64,000 nt of DNA from Bimastos eiseni. Lineage: Eukaryota; Annelida; Clitellata; Crassiclitellata; Lumbricidae. Under the pieces are notes generated by a model. It was given only the letters and a program-made list of their open reading frames with translations. It had not been told where the DNA came from and made no database searches. Positions 47,601 to 59,765 of this stretch are shown here, one piece after another. Every line of letters begins with the position of its first letter. Positions within the stretch are counted from its first letter, which is position 1. A program made the translations under genes and the position numbers. The stretch covers positions 8,899,647 through 8,963,646 of the forward strand of contig OY365810.1 in NCBI GenBank assembly GCA_959347315.1, written 5' to 3'.

Positions 47601-50600
47601 TTGTTCGCTTGAAGAACACCATTCATCGTTTTATATTTGTCCAGCTCTTGTTTTAGTTTCTCTGTTCGTGAATCATAATTTGCTTTCTCCACAACCAGCT
47701 GTTCGTTCAAAGAATTATTTGCCTGTATTTCCCTATTTATTCTAATCTTGAGCTGCTCCTCGTTTGATAACAGCAGTCTCTCTTTTTCTCTCCATTCGAT
47801 TTGTTCAGCAAATATGCTTTCTTTATTTCTTTTCTCTGAGTTCAAGTCAATTTCTGCTGAAAATATTTGCGACAGTTTCTAATTGACTATATTCTATAAC
47901 ACGTATCAAAACGTGGGTCGGTAACCTGAGGCAGAAACATCGCGTACAATATTTAAAGACAATGGCCTACATCATAATTAAAATTTCCTTTCAGAGTTCC
48001 TTTTGATTAACGCCACAAGTAATTGTTTCAGCACAGGGCCATGCATGGTCGATGGGATGCTTGACCCTAAGCCCTGCACGCCAATTCCGAGACATATACC
48101 CTTACTTTTCCTTCTTATAGTGTCTTTCTGTCTCTTTGGACTGACCTTGGATTTGAGCTGATTTCGGATTTGTTTTGGTGCACGTCGATTGATGTCAGGT
48201 TCCTACATATGTCCAAAGTCGCCATCCGTCACTATTATGGCGGCGCTATAGAAGTTTTTTAGTCAAAGTCATAGTTGTATTAATTAGCAGCATTTTCAAA
48301 CCTAGGAAAGGACGATTTCATAAAACCCTACACAACAGCTAACATCTCAGGCGCTTAGACACGCATGATTATCTAATATGCTACAATTTTTATTGAAATT
48401 GCGCATAACATGTATGTAAGCCTACTTGTTGTCAGCGGATATCAAAGCATTGCAGAAACTAAATAGAAAAATATATAAGAAAGGTAGCGGAACTATAATA
48501 CGTACATTAAAGAAGACGAACCGCCTTCTCAATGGTTGTCCCCTCACTCTGGAACATGCTACAGTTGTCGATGCGGTCGTCGCCAGGGGTCCATTCAGAC
48601 TCATTTTATACTCCTCTTAAAACTGTTCTTTTTAACCTGCTGGAGTCGGGAGCGCTCCTGAGTAGTAGTCTTGAAGGGGCGCTATATAAATCTCTGTAAT
48701 GAATGAATCAAATTTGGTTAAAGTTTACAGATTCATCATAATTGCAGCCGCAGTCATGAATCACTCAAAGCTGTTCTTAAACGTTTACAGACAATATTTG
48801 ACGAATTCTGAATATTCAAAAGAATTAAACGTTTTCTTGCCGAGATTAAGTTTTCTTTCGAGCTCTCTCTGCATTTTCAGTAGACGATCTGTTTCGGCTA
48901 TCCACGCTAGCTTCTGGTCATTGAAATCCCTCTCCAGCTGCTGTAGTTTGTTACTGTCTTAAACGCAGATCAAATTGACAATTTTATGCACTGGTCCAAT
49001 TTTGTAGTGAAATGTTTCAATAAAAGAACCGAACACCTAGATTTTATGTCCATGGGCATTAACGTTTGTCGAATTACTACGCTGTTCTTTATATTTGGTT
49101 AAGTAATTGCATTCCATTACAATTTAACGATTAAAGGCAATTAAAAATCACCGGAGAGTTTTGTTCCTCTTTAGCTCAATCTAATCTGATGAGCAGTATA
49201 TACCCAGCGCAGTTTCTATATTCAAGTCATTATAATGAAGACAGTCTCGCCCAATTTCATCTAGTATCATCAGGTGGCGTTATAAAATACACAATTATAT
49301 ATGCCTGTCAGAAAGTGGTCGATCGGGGTCCTGATGATATGAGTGGTTCGCAACAATTTCACAGCTTGGAGTAAACTGTGTTAACAAATGGGTGTCCAGT
49401 GGTTGCGAGAACTGACCTGCTATTTTATAAGGCGCTTTGAAAAGATTTTAAAGTTGTCTTTGACCTTTGGTGGTCCCTGTTGTTGCTTCTTCATCCTTCT
49501 TTGGTACTATGGCGTCTCTGATAACGGACTCGGATCTACATAATTGGACTTTCCAACAGTTGGCCTACGCATCTGACTCGTTGCCATGCGCTTAGTTTGC
49601 AAGTAGCATTTTAGAAATTGCGTGTTTACGATTGCGTTTACCTGATTGTTGCAGCACACGGTTTTGCTTCATGATTGACTCTCTTTCTTTGTACCACACT
49701 TTTCTCTCTTCATAAAGTTTCTCACTTACAGCTGCAAAATTAGCAAGCTCGCATTAAAAGTGAGTCGTTTTAATTAATCGCCCCTTCAAACAAAACGAAT
49801 CTATCTAAATGTATAACCAAAGACTCCAATAGACTCCAATAGAAAATCAACTTTCAACTTTTGACCAATCAGTATGCCATGAGAGTCGGGGCTTAGTTCC
49901 GATACATATGCAGCTAGTCCAGTAGCTATAGCATCATCGGAAATTTTAAAATACTTATGCAGCAATGCACTTAACATATTAATATGCGCTAACAGGGAGG
50001 TTACCTTCCGCGTATTCAGATTTAAGGTATGTTTAACCTTTCATCTTAAATTAGACCTATATGCCAAGTTCTCAACACGTTCTCCAATTATTTAATGTAG
50101 CCTAGATGTATAACCAAGAGTTGATCATAATTAGTCACTTGATTAGATGAGTGGGTGTTTACGAGACTAACACCCGCATGTCAACAGTTAACGCTCAATT
50201 CATTGGTGTATGCTTCACCTTTAACCACAACAACCAAATCCCAGAAAAATTCAGTCCCAGTTGCCCACGTTCTAGAATGAATAATGACTGTTGGGAATAT
50301 TTGACACACATCGTCGATTTCTATGATTATTTTGATCTGAAGAGCCACTCGATAGCCAAGCGCGAGTAGCCGAGTACACACCCGCCAATCCCTCCGATCT
50401 AAATAATCATAGAAATCGACGATATTTAGGTAGTAAGATATGAAAAGAATAGGTCTTAATGCCCGTGTAAATCTCCTTACTAACATGAATCACATTAAAT
50501 ATTCCTATTTTCGGATGCCAAAATTGAACAATGCACAAAACATTGGCTGGTGTACTCGCGCTTGGCAATCGAGTGGCGCTTTAGATCAAACTAATCATAG

Positions 50601-53600
50601 AAATCTACGACGTTCGTGTAATAAGTCACAAGATATGAAACAATTCGAAACAATGTGAAACAAATTGTAAAAGGTATACCAGAATCTGTTGTGCGGTTGC
50701 ACCTGTAACAGTTCACGACTTGTGCTGGAAAGGCCTACGAACAGGTTAGTATTATTAGTATTAGTATTATCTTAGGTCGCATCTCAAACTGGCAATCCAT
50801 GGGGACACACACACGACAGCTAAGCTCTACAGGTCTGCATAATTATTGTCTATGCCATAATAGATTTTGGTTGGCAGTAAGATATGTTTTACTAAAAGTT
50901 TGCCTATACACGTTTATCAACCATATTATTACGACAAGTTCCTCGTTTTCAATTTAGTTACTACTTGGAACATTTTCTTACCGAGATTACGCATTGTTTC
51001 AAGCTCTTTTATCTTGCTTAATAGATGATACTTTTCTTCTTCCCATGCTCTCATCTGCTTTTCATTGTTCTGCTCCAGTTGTTTTAGTTTGCTTTGATCT
51101 TTAAAGAAAGTGAAACCAGCATTAAACGTAATGATTGCATCTAATGATTTCTACTGAAGACACTTACGTGTATAGACATGCACTGGATTAAGCTTGAATC
51201 ACAAACGGCCATTAAAGAATTGAAGGAAGTAAATAAAAAGATCGATTGTAAAGCTAGGGAATGATGGAAGGATCTATAATTATCACAGAAGACATACGAC
51301 AAGCAAAATGCTATTTCATTTGGAAAAGTGCCGTGTGATGCACAGAGGAAGAGAAACAATGAGTTTTGTATGAGATGGTGGTAAATTACTGAAAATGAGT
51401 GAGGATGAAAGAGACTAAGGAGTGATATTTTCAAAAGAGTGCAAAACCCTTAAGGCAATGTAATAAGATCCGCTAAGCTCCAAATCATTATTCTTTACTT
51501 CATTGCACTATCTTCAGTTTTTCATGTCCTTTTCAGGTACGGCTTCCATGCCTAGATGCAGTATTCCAACTGTAACCTAGCCAGTGATTGTATAGCGTCA
51601 TCCTTCTGTCTCTCATTCTCTGAAGTTTAAAAACCGAGTCATATAAAACAAACCACGTCTCTGGATCGATCTGACGGGTTTTCTGTTATTCCACCAGCAC
51701 TGCCAATAACCTGACATCAATCTATCCCTCACCCTCGGGCTTCCCACTCGAGGCTAAAGTCTCACCTCGTCAAAACCTCTTATACCGATTCATCTGATCA
51801 CCAGATTTCCTATTCTCGACCAAAGCGATACCCGCCTTACTCTGCCTCCTCTGACCCTCTAGAAAGCGATTTTGGAGCTCATTCGGACTATCTTTCGGAC
51901 AACCCTAATGATTTGACCCAGCGCTGGTGAATAAGCTGGTATCCTGCGCTTGACTTTTGCTTGTTTGTTATTTAGTTACATGTATCGTGTTATTTAATAT
52001 CGTATCCATTAACGACCTCAGAAATCGTAGGCCCTATAATAGCCTGCCTAGCTAACGCTATTATTTTATTTCAATGCGTTTACAAGGAATTTGACGCACA
52101 GGTAACTAGAAGATTTACATTGTTGGCTCAATCACACATGCACCTAAATCCAATCCAACGGACTATTATACATAGTTGAGCGATGACACTTCAGAGTTCA
52201 AGGTCCACATAATCACAGCAAGAGCGCAAAGTAGCGTCAGGCGATACACGAGAAAATCATCGCCTAGCGGTTTTTCATTACTGACAGATGACGCAGTCTC
52301 CAAATGAAGCTAGGAAGTACTCTGAACTGTGCTTGAATATACGCCAGATGAAGAGATAGATGCTGCTGCATCAGAGATGACCAATAACACTTAGACGTTG
52401 CAAAAGTAATTGAACGCTGTAGTATCTAACATACTTGCTGATGGCCTGTCTAAAATGCCGACAGACAAAATGTACGGCCTTCATCTCTGATTCGTTGTTC
52501 CTATTCCAAGCCTTTGGGCGTTTACTTACCAGAGTTGTATGGTTTCGAGACAGTGTCTCGGTCTCGAGACAGTTTCTTAGGGTCTCGGTCTCGGAAGCCT
52601 GTTGTCTCGGTCTCGCGGTAGTGTCTCGAATTTGTAGAAACTGTCTTGAAGTGAAAATCTTGTTCTGTCTCTAATAAGCGGTCTCGATAAGTTTCGCGTT
52701 AACTGTCTCAAAATCTTGCGCTAGAAACTGAAACCGGAATCAACGAGAAACGGTAGTTCTGTTTAACGCGAGAGTCACATGATACTGAAATTAATCTAAT
52801 TATCTTAAAGTCGAAAAGTGTCTGCGAGAGAACCAGAAATTGTGAAATTTTCATTTACTCAATTTGAAGTTATTGACAAAGCAATAGCTATGGCGTGCCG
52901 TTTGTCATTGATGTAAAACCATCATAACCGAAACGATCGGAACAACTTCGAGTTTCTTAGGGTGAGTAAGGATATTCGTAAATTTATAAATTTGTTTGGC
53001 ATTTGATATCGAGTTTGCTTGTTTAAACTAGTCTAGAATATTTCAGACACGTGTCTAAAAAGACTTTCTTTATACTATTCAGAAGATAGGCCGAAGAAGA
53101 GATATCGAAAATAGATAAAACGGGGCAATATAGAATCTATTCTCGGGTATATATAAGTTTCATACTAAAATTACAAATGAACATTATACCCGAAAACTGA
53201 TACATTAGTATTTTACAGCCTTTTTTATACTTTGTCTTTTACTGTCTCGTACTGTCTCGGACTGTCTTGAGCCTAGTGTCTCGGTCTCCGTCTTGGTACC
53301 TCACTGTCTCGGTTTCGTTTGGGTCTTGAAGCTTATAGTCTTGCATTCAACACTGTAACTTACTGAGCTGAAGGCTTGCTTCAAGTTCTGTCTGTCGATT
53401 TAGTAGATGAGATTTTTCTGCTTTCCACGCTGGCTTCTGGTCCTCGTAATCCTTCTGCAGTTCAACTTTCTTTCTATCTTTAACACAAATCAACACAGAA
53501 TTTTTTGTTATGATCCTATCTATTATTACAATTGCTTGAAAAACATGACATTGGTAGGCCTATCTAGAATTTGAGTCATCGATGCACGAAAAGACGATCG

Positions 53601-54138
53601 ATCGTCCATGTTATGCAAACCCGAATTAGGAATTAATCGTTAATCAGAAGCAATTTCCTCCATCCACAAATTCTTGCGAAAAATACTCCCTTGCATGTCT
53701 ATTATTTTGATTAGTCTGCCTAAAATGTTTAAAATAATTAAGATATTTTTGGATACCTGACGTCTTTATTCGCTAAGAATATTAAAATACGTTATGGAAA
53801 ATAACCTTGTGGAATGGCTTCTGTGTCCAGCTGAACACGCAATTTCTGTACTGATTCCTGGTTGTCGATGGATTCGAGTAAGTAGTGATTATCTTTGAAC
53901 AAGGCTTGTCGTACAACAAGAAATGCTCTGGGATGATTAATGGAGAATAGATGATCGAGAAGAGCTCGACATCTGTCTGATGCAACAGTATTGTTGTGGC
54001 GGATCCTTTGATTTTGTTCAATAGTGATCACGTGTTCTTGCACCAGCCAATCACAGAGTCGATCGGGTTCAACATCGGACACAAAGACAGCGTAGACGTT
54101 TACTATCCGATGCTTCACCTCATCATTTGTGAGGAAAC
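44632..54138 (-). CDS. CARD-coiled-coil-NHL gene C (5' end not determined)
   Basis: Seven exons on the minus strand join in one frame, all in phase 1: CARD 54138-53806 (333 nt); coiled coils 53477-53364 (114), 51098-50982 (117), 49731-49642 (90), 48957-48841 (117) and 47856-47311 (546); NHL 45515-44632 (884). They give 733 residues from the CARD onward. The coil exons share a pattern such as KLKQLEQNNEKQMRAWEEEK. The 546-nt coil and NHL exons are paralogous to exon 2 and the last exon of TRIM A/B, but here RING and B-boxes are replaced by a CARD, a death-fold that assembles signalling complexes. The donor of 48957-48841 is GC, not GT. A hAT-like MITE lies directly after the donor of 53477-53364. 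The first exon and start codon are not found. An alternative is two partial genes, but conserved phase and order favour one. Confidence 0.75.
45550..45735. repeat. Single arm of the intronic inverted repeat in gene C
   Basis: Counterpart of 17582-17770. The partner arm is missing because homology to the other blocks stops near 46507. Confidence 0.7.
46510..47300. other. Intron of gene C without recognised feature
   Basis: Unrelated to the corresponding intron of A and B. Short frames on both strands have no recognised domain. Confidence 0.4.
48490..48700 (+). mobile_element. L2/CR1-like LINE 3' terminus
   Basis: Reads 'FSMVVPSLWNMLQLSMRSSP' and 'TPLKTVLFNLLESG', then the typical 3' end GGCGCTATATAAATCTCTGT followed by a short AATGAATGAA repeat. 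It is an insertion in an intron of gene C. Confidence 0.75.
51295..51480 (+). mobile_element. Degenerate LINE RT fragment
   Basis: Resembles the 11.6-kb LINE downstream of its active site: 'FHLEKCRVMHRGRE', 'DERD-GVIFSKECK'. It lies in an intron of gene C. Confidence 0.5.
52530..53355. mobile_element. hAT-like MITE, copy 2, inserted at a splice donor of gene C
   Basis: 826-bp inverted relative of 2552-3417 with ends CAGAGTTGTATG...CAACACTG and an imperfect 8-bp target duplication (TTACTTAC at 52522-52529, TAACTTAC at 53356-53363). On the gene's strand the duplication reads GTAAGTTA and is itself the 5' splice site of coil exon 53477-53364. Confidence 0.8.
53806..54138 (-). CDS. CARD-domain exon of gene C
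   Basis: 333-nt phase 1-1 exon (acceptor CAG at 54139-54141, donor GTTATT). The six-helix CARD pattern is visible: VEPDRLCDWLVQEHVITIEQ, then RCRALLDHLF, then AFLVVRQAL and YLLESID, which match the family consensus (hydrophobic L..L...gvlt.e, R..LLd.L, aF..f..aL, L...L). About 90 of its 111 residues are domain; the rest leads into the coiled coil. The frame is clean. Confidence 0.8.
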
Positions 54139-54209
54139 CTGATGCATGATAAACATTCTTTCAGATATGAATATTATACAGGGATAGTCTAATGCCTGCG
54201 TCATCAATA

Positions 54210-54548
54210 ATTATAATGACCTAGTAAAACGGATTCCTTCTCTGGTTGCAAAGGATTTCCGATTCCTGGTTGTCGATAAATTCTATTAAGTAGTGATCTT
54301 CCTTGCACAAGGCTTGTCGTACAACAAGAAATGTTCTGGGATGCTTAATAGAGAACAGATGGTCGAGAAGAGCTCGACATCTGTCTGATGCTATGGGATT
54401 GTCCTGTTGAATTCTTCGCTTTTGATCGATAGAGATCACGTGTTCTTGCCCCCAGCCAATCAAACAGTGGCTCCGGTTCAGCATCGGAAGCCAAATTTAG
54501 TGTATATATTTATAATCGAATGTTTTATCTCGTCATTAGACAAGGACC
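54210..54548 (-). pseudogene. Second, degenerate CARD exon
   Basis: Tandem copy of the CARD exon with a recognisable acceptor (CAG at 54549-54551) and core (ISIDQKRRIQQDN, RCRALLDHLFSIKHPRTFLV). Relative to its neighbour it has two single-base insertions in the first half (near 54485 and 54450) and a small rearrangement at the 3' end that removes the donor, so it cannot be read through. Confidence 0.75.
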
Positions 54549-54559
54549 CTGCGGCATCA

Positions 54560-55380
54560 CTTAAAGATGTGCAGCAGAGAGCTATCCATTTTCTCAGTAT
54601 TATTGGTCATGATTCTCCTGTCAAAATTGGCTCTTAGTGATTCCATTAAAAATTGTATAGTAAATGACCATTTCAGACTAGCTGAAGTAATCCAACTGGA
54701 CAATTTGAATTTATCTTAGGATACTTCTTCAGAATGTTCAAGCGATGAAAGATACCAATTTTGATAGACCATGGTGATAGTTGTGGCCAAGATGTAAACG
54801 TTTATAACATATATGGCCTTACATTTTACATCACAGAACTCAACATACAACTAGAGTAGAAATTTTGACTGAATTCATCTACGTTGTGGCTGTGTCTTGC
54901 TGTGTCTTTCGATGGCACAAATATAATATATAAACAGATGAAGCGTCGATTTTGTACATGAGGATTCGGTCAGGATATAAATGAATTAGCCTGACACCCT
55001 TTGATCGTCGCTTTGACGTCTATTATTGAGATCGGGGCAAGAAAACGAATGAATATTCGTTCACAATAGTAAGAACATATTTCCCAAAGACCTACAGTGT
55101 AACTAACATGATACTGGGTTTATGTGAACGGTAACATTTCGACAAAGGTCACAGTCTTTCCATTCACTAGATGTCGTTGTGAACAATAGCGTGGCTAGGG
55201 GGTGGAGGGGAGCGACCCCTCCTCTCAGAACATTTGTAGAAAAGTGGCGCCTTTTTAGGAAATTTTTAGTAAAATTTATATATATATACTTTTTTCGGCA
55301 GTTTACCTAGTCTTTCAATGCTAAAAGAACAACAACGCAAAAACATAGGCCTAAATCTTTTTCGTTGACTCTAAAACGAC
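54560..55380. other. Upstream of gene C, no gene seen
   Basis: Should contain the first exon or promoter of gene C, but no convincing ATG exon or core promoter is found. Confidence 0.35.
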
Positions 55381-55860
55381 TTGGTGAAGAAAATTGGGCG
55401 CCAAGGAAATCAGCATTTGGCAGTCACATACTCAGATGGAATTGAAAGTGGAACTGAAACTGCACAAGAATATCTATCATTAATATCCGTCATGTACAAT
55501 GATACAATTTGTATCAGCAGGGAAGGTTCAAGTGAAGAGGAAACTCACGAAATGGCAGACACCACCAACAGCATACTTCAATTTATGATGGCCAATGACA
55601 TTTACCCAAATCTGTCAACATTGTATCGCATTTTTCTTTGTCAGTGTGCAGTGCTGGAGCAGAAGGATCCTTCAAAATCGTCTCAAACTCATTAAATTTT
55701 ACTTCAGTTCCACAATGAACGATGACAGGTTGTCCAGCTTAGCCTAGATTACGATCGAAAGACAGTTTGCGACCAAGGTGGATTTTAACAAAGTAATTGA
55801 TCATTTTGCTAGAATGAAACCTAGACGAAGAAGGCTGTTATATATTTTTGCTATATTTGT
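55381..55860 (+). mobile_element. hAT-family transposase C-terminal remnant
   Basis: A frame with 'NDIYPNLSTLYRIFLCQCAV' and, after a frameshift, 'TMNDDRLSSLA' then 'FNKVIDHFARMKPRRRRL' corresponds to the hAT C-terminal dimerisation region (YPNL..L.RI.L....AERSFS...RL..LA..SIE). Stops and a frameshift show it is dead. Confidence 0.7.
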
Positions 55861-58800
55861 CCGGAATACAGAATGAAGTTATTCATAAGAATTAATACAT
55901 TATTATGTCACTTTACGAAATGTTTTTTGCTTTTCAGTTTTACTGAATTCTATCATTCTAGTATCATATACATTAGAAAACTTCATAATATCGTTATTTT
56001 AAATTATAACTTTAAAATGATTTCATTTGATACTTAAAAAGTTGGCGTCTTTTTAATGTGCTCGCCGCACCCCCTAATTGTAAGCTCGAATATAATCAAT
56101 TAATTATTGATTATCAAAACGAAATGTGCACATCAGCTAGAAAGGCCTAGAATTTTAAGACGATGGATGTTAAGAAAACATTTACTTTAGACCTTTCAGT
56201 CGCTTATTTTATGCTTGAATGCCATAGATTTAACATCTTCCTCGAATCACACCTATAAAAATACTTACTTGAACTTGCCATTCGAATTGTTGCCAGATTA
56301 AAATCTGTATCTCATGTCTTTAAGGCTACCAATGAACAAAAGATTTTTATTAGTGGCATGCGAAAAAGGCAAATAGCGCACAAATTGAAACAGGACTATC
56401 TATTTTGCCTCTACTTGATCACCAAACTTGTTGCAGTGTAACTTCAGAAAAGACAATCAATTTTTAACTCTTACTGGTTTCACCTTCCTCCAACCAAAAT
56501 CTTGATGATGTAAATCTTTTGCTACTAATGAATGCACTACTATAAGATACGACTGCTGCTTTGTTTCTCGTTAAATTCTATGGACTAGTTCGACACATAC
56601 GAAATACAAGAATTTCTACCCTAATCCATACTCCCTTAAGCCCTCTAATCGTTCTCCATCCCGAACTTGACCCTACATCGATTTGTCTGAACATCTCCTA
56701 TATACATATATGACAGAGCGCATGGACGATTATAAACTAATATGAGCAGCTAATGTCCTGCGCTTGGTTTAAAATGGAAACATGGACATAATAAATATTG
56801 TGTCTGTTTGTGAATTTTCGACATATTCCGATTATCGTATAATTGTACGCCACACACGTCGCATGGAACACAATATCGTTATCAAGTTGTCTCAATTAAC
56901 AGGCTCATTCATGGCTATATCCCAGTAATTTGCCACTCTAATTTATATATCGCGATAGAATTCGAAGTTTTCAGATATTTTGTCACTAACAGATAATTAT
57001 GTATTGGAACATCTTCTTTCTATTTTTGCTCAAGTACAATTGTTTACTGTCTGTGAATGTCAATGCAGTAGTCTGATAATCTATCGTGCATTCACGCAAG
57101 TTCACAATGATCTAAATGGTAAACTTAATGTATGAAGAAAAAAGCTTCAAAGCAATTCAATAGCAGAAAATACAATTTTAGGCTACCACCACAACCAAAC
57201 CATATATGCTGTTGCGGAACAATCAGCAGTCAGACATACAATCGCCAGCGCCTCCTTGTCGTTCTTGATACCGTCTTAGCCGTGCGCAACTTTAATGACC
57301 TTTAAGTGTAGGCCTACTGTGCATCTTGTGGATCAAAACGTTGATGCCACGTACAGGTATGATACCAACAGGTTGAAAAGTGCTTAGCTGAAGCATAATT
57401 TCATCTGACAGGCCTACACCGGAGTGTTTCTCATGTAGGCCTACTGTTTCTTTGAGAGCACATAATAAAACACATTTGAAGAGGTATTCCTTGCACAAGA
57501 AATTCATGATCTGGTTCAAAGTGCCTTGGGCTTTAGGCTTACTATGGTTAGTGGAGTGTGGCGGCGAGAAGCAATTGAGCATGATCACTGAGTTTAGGTC
57601 AAACCACAGGCTGCATATGTTGTACACCTGATACTAGTTAGTTTGATCCTCTGTAAAACGTCACCTGAAGTTCTACGGCATATGGTAATGATTAATATAT
57701 CAAGGCCCGAGTCCGAGACTCATTAATTCACGTTCACTCACTGTAATGATTAGCATTAACAAATAGTATTAAGCTATTACCACGCACTTGTGTGGATTTA
57801 TACTACATGCTAATGTTAATAAATACTGTAGGCTAAATACTATTTATTCATTCACTGTGTTAGCCTAGATCGCATTAATTCACATTTATACGTGGTACTA
57901 ATTTCACAGTTTTCACGCAGCTCACATGTAGTATACGCTCAAGTTACCGCACAGTTTTAATTAACAATAATACGTACGCCTTGTATTGAATCACATTAAT
58001 ACGTAGTTAGGCATAATAGCCCATTGGTAAGAGTGCTCGGTTTGTAATGCTACATACCTCTACTCAGATGGTCGCTCTATAAGGATTTCTAGAGTTACTC
58101 CTCTACGTATAGTTGCTGAGTGTTTTTGATATTTTATCCTATGATCGTTTGTGGACTTTTTAACTATCCTGAACAATTGTCAGACTTGGGCGTGATGTTA
58201 TTTTTAAAATATATTCGCATTTAAAAAGGAAAATGCTAATTTATGTTCTATTTTCAAAACACTTTTGAAAGGTTTTTGTAAAGCATTTTCCATCACCGTT
58301 TCCGTTTTATTGACAGCCGTAGTGGACTATATTGTATCGCAGCGTTAGTTTTATGATATTAATTCGCACAATAATAGTCAAATCAAAAGTACCTTATTGT
58401 TTATCAATTGTATAAACATCACAATTGTAAGTCAGATTACAATTAGTGGGAGACAATCATGGGGAAACGGCAACCCAAAGAGACACAAAACAGGATTGCC
58501 AGAAAGAGATTATAATGTTTTTACTAGAAAGTTTTTTTTGCATTTTCAAAGTATGTGGTATACTTTTAAGCTTCATGCACGTGAATAATATTAATTTCCC
58601 GTAGTAGTAAACTTATCACTTTTAAAAAAAAGAGCGACGAACGCGATTGGGATGGATTTTTTTGGTTTCCTCTGAATCGATTACCACTTCAACTGTTTTA
58701 TTCCGACAACGCTAAATCTTGTTTAAACGCTAGTTCATGTCTGTTGAGAAACATTGTATAGAAAAAAATTGATATCGTCGTTGAAAGTTTTAAAAGGACG

Positions 58801-59540
58801 TGCGGAGTGTAGAAATAGTACCATGAGGGCAGAGGCGGCGATCCGGGAGGTCGCGGGAGACATGTCCCCACCTTCTACAGATGGGAGACACATTATACGT
58901 TTGTCACCCCCTCCCCCACATTTCTTACAACTCTCATTGGGTGTCCGCCACCTCTCAAACGAGATCGCCACCTATGCATGAGAGAAATTACTTACGTGCA
59001 AATAGTACGTGGAATACAGGTACCGCGAAAGCATGTTATGTTCTTCAAAGAGCGAGTGACAACGTACAAACTGCACAATGATAATCGATCTATGTTAAAG
59101 ACAGCGCAATAAAAATTATGCAAGTAGACACCAAATATTCAATGCTAATGATTGTTATGATCCATAATTTATTATTGGTCAATTGCATCGACATAATAAA
59201 CATTGAGATTTATCAGTGTTAAATATTTGCCAAACTCTACGCTGTGCGAATAGTAATAAATGAGTCAATCGAAAAGCAATAGATCATTAGTATGTTGAAC
59301 GCTCAGTAGCTCTGAAAAGCGACACGTCAACAATCAGAATGAAACCAATCGCTTTTAGTTGGTCTTGGCCAGGATTGTTTGCCCTATTTCCAATCTTGCG
59401 TAAGAATGGGTCACCTTTACCCTATTGTGGTTCTTCTCCAGAGTCCTTCTCAATAAGACTCATTGCAGGTGCTAGAGACCTGGTGACACAAGACAAGGGT
59501 TGAACAAAATGATCTTCAGCCATTTGAGAAACATCGGTTC
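55861..59540. other. Gene-poor AT-rich stretch
   Basis: The longest frame is 57292-57627 on the minus strand (111 codons), with no domain I recognise and no splice context. Near 58010 there is a tRNA-like A-box without a B-box. 58800-58980 is a GC-richer low-copy repeat with short frames. Confidence 0.45.
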
Positions 59541-59765
59541 TTTGGTGTGGCACAGTGGTCGAGCGGTTAGAGCAGTCAGCCCATAGGGTTCAGTGTGTGC
59601 TGAGAGAGCGGGTTCGACCCTCGTCCGGGGCGTCACTGTGTAGGGACCTTGAGCAAGTCCATCGCGCACCACCACTCTGCAGTACAACTGCAATTGGGCC
59701 GTCGAGGCGTGTGTATTCACTTCTGAGCAAACACGTTGGAAGAAGGGCGGCATCAAATTTCGGCA
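59541..59765 (+). mobile_element. tRNA-derived SINE, copy 2
   Basis: A-box TGGTCGAGCGG and B-box GGGTTCGACCC are spaced as in a tRNA with a long variable loop, followed by the unrelated body shared with 23365-23573 (TAGGGACCTTGAGCAAGTCC) and an A/T-rich AATAATAATAAAATAAAA tail. Confidence 0.8.

Noticed and set aside
57292..57627. 111-codon minus-strand frame
   Set aside because: No recognised domain and no splice or start context; I considered it as a first exon of gene C but found no phase-1 donor to support this.
58010..58075. tRNA-like stretch with an A-box (CATTGGTAAGAGTGC)
   Set aside because: No matching B-box or cloverleaf; probably a SINE scrap.
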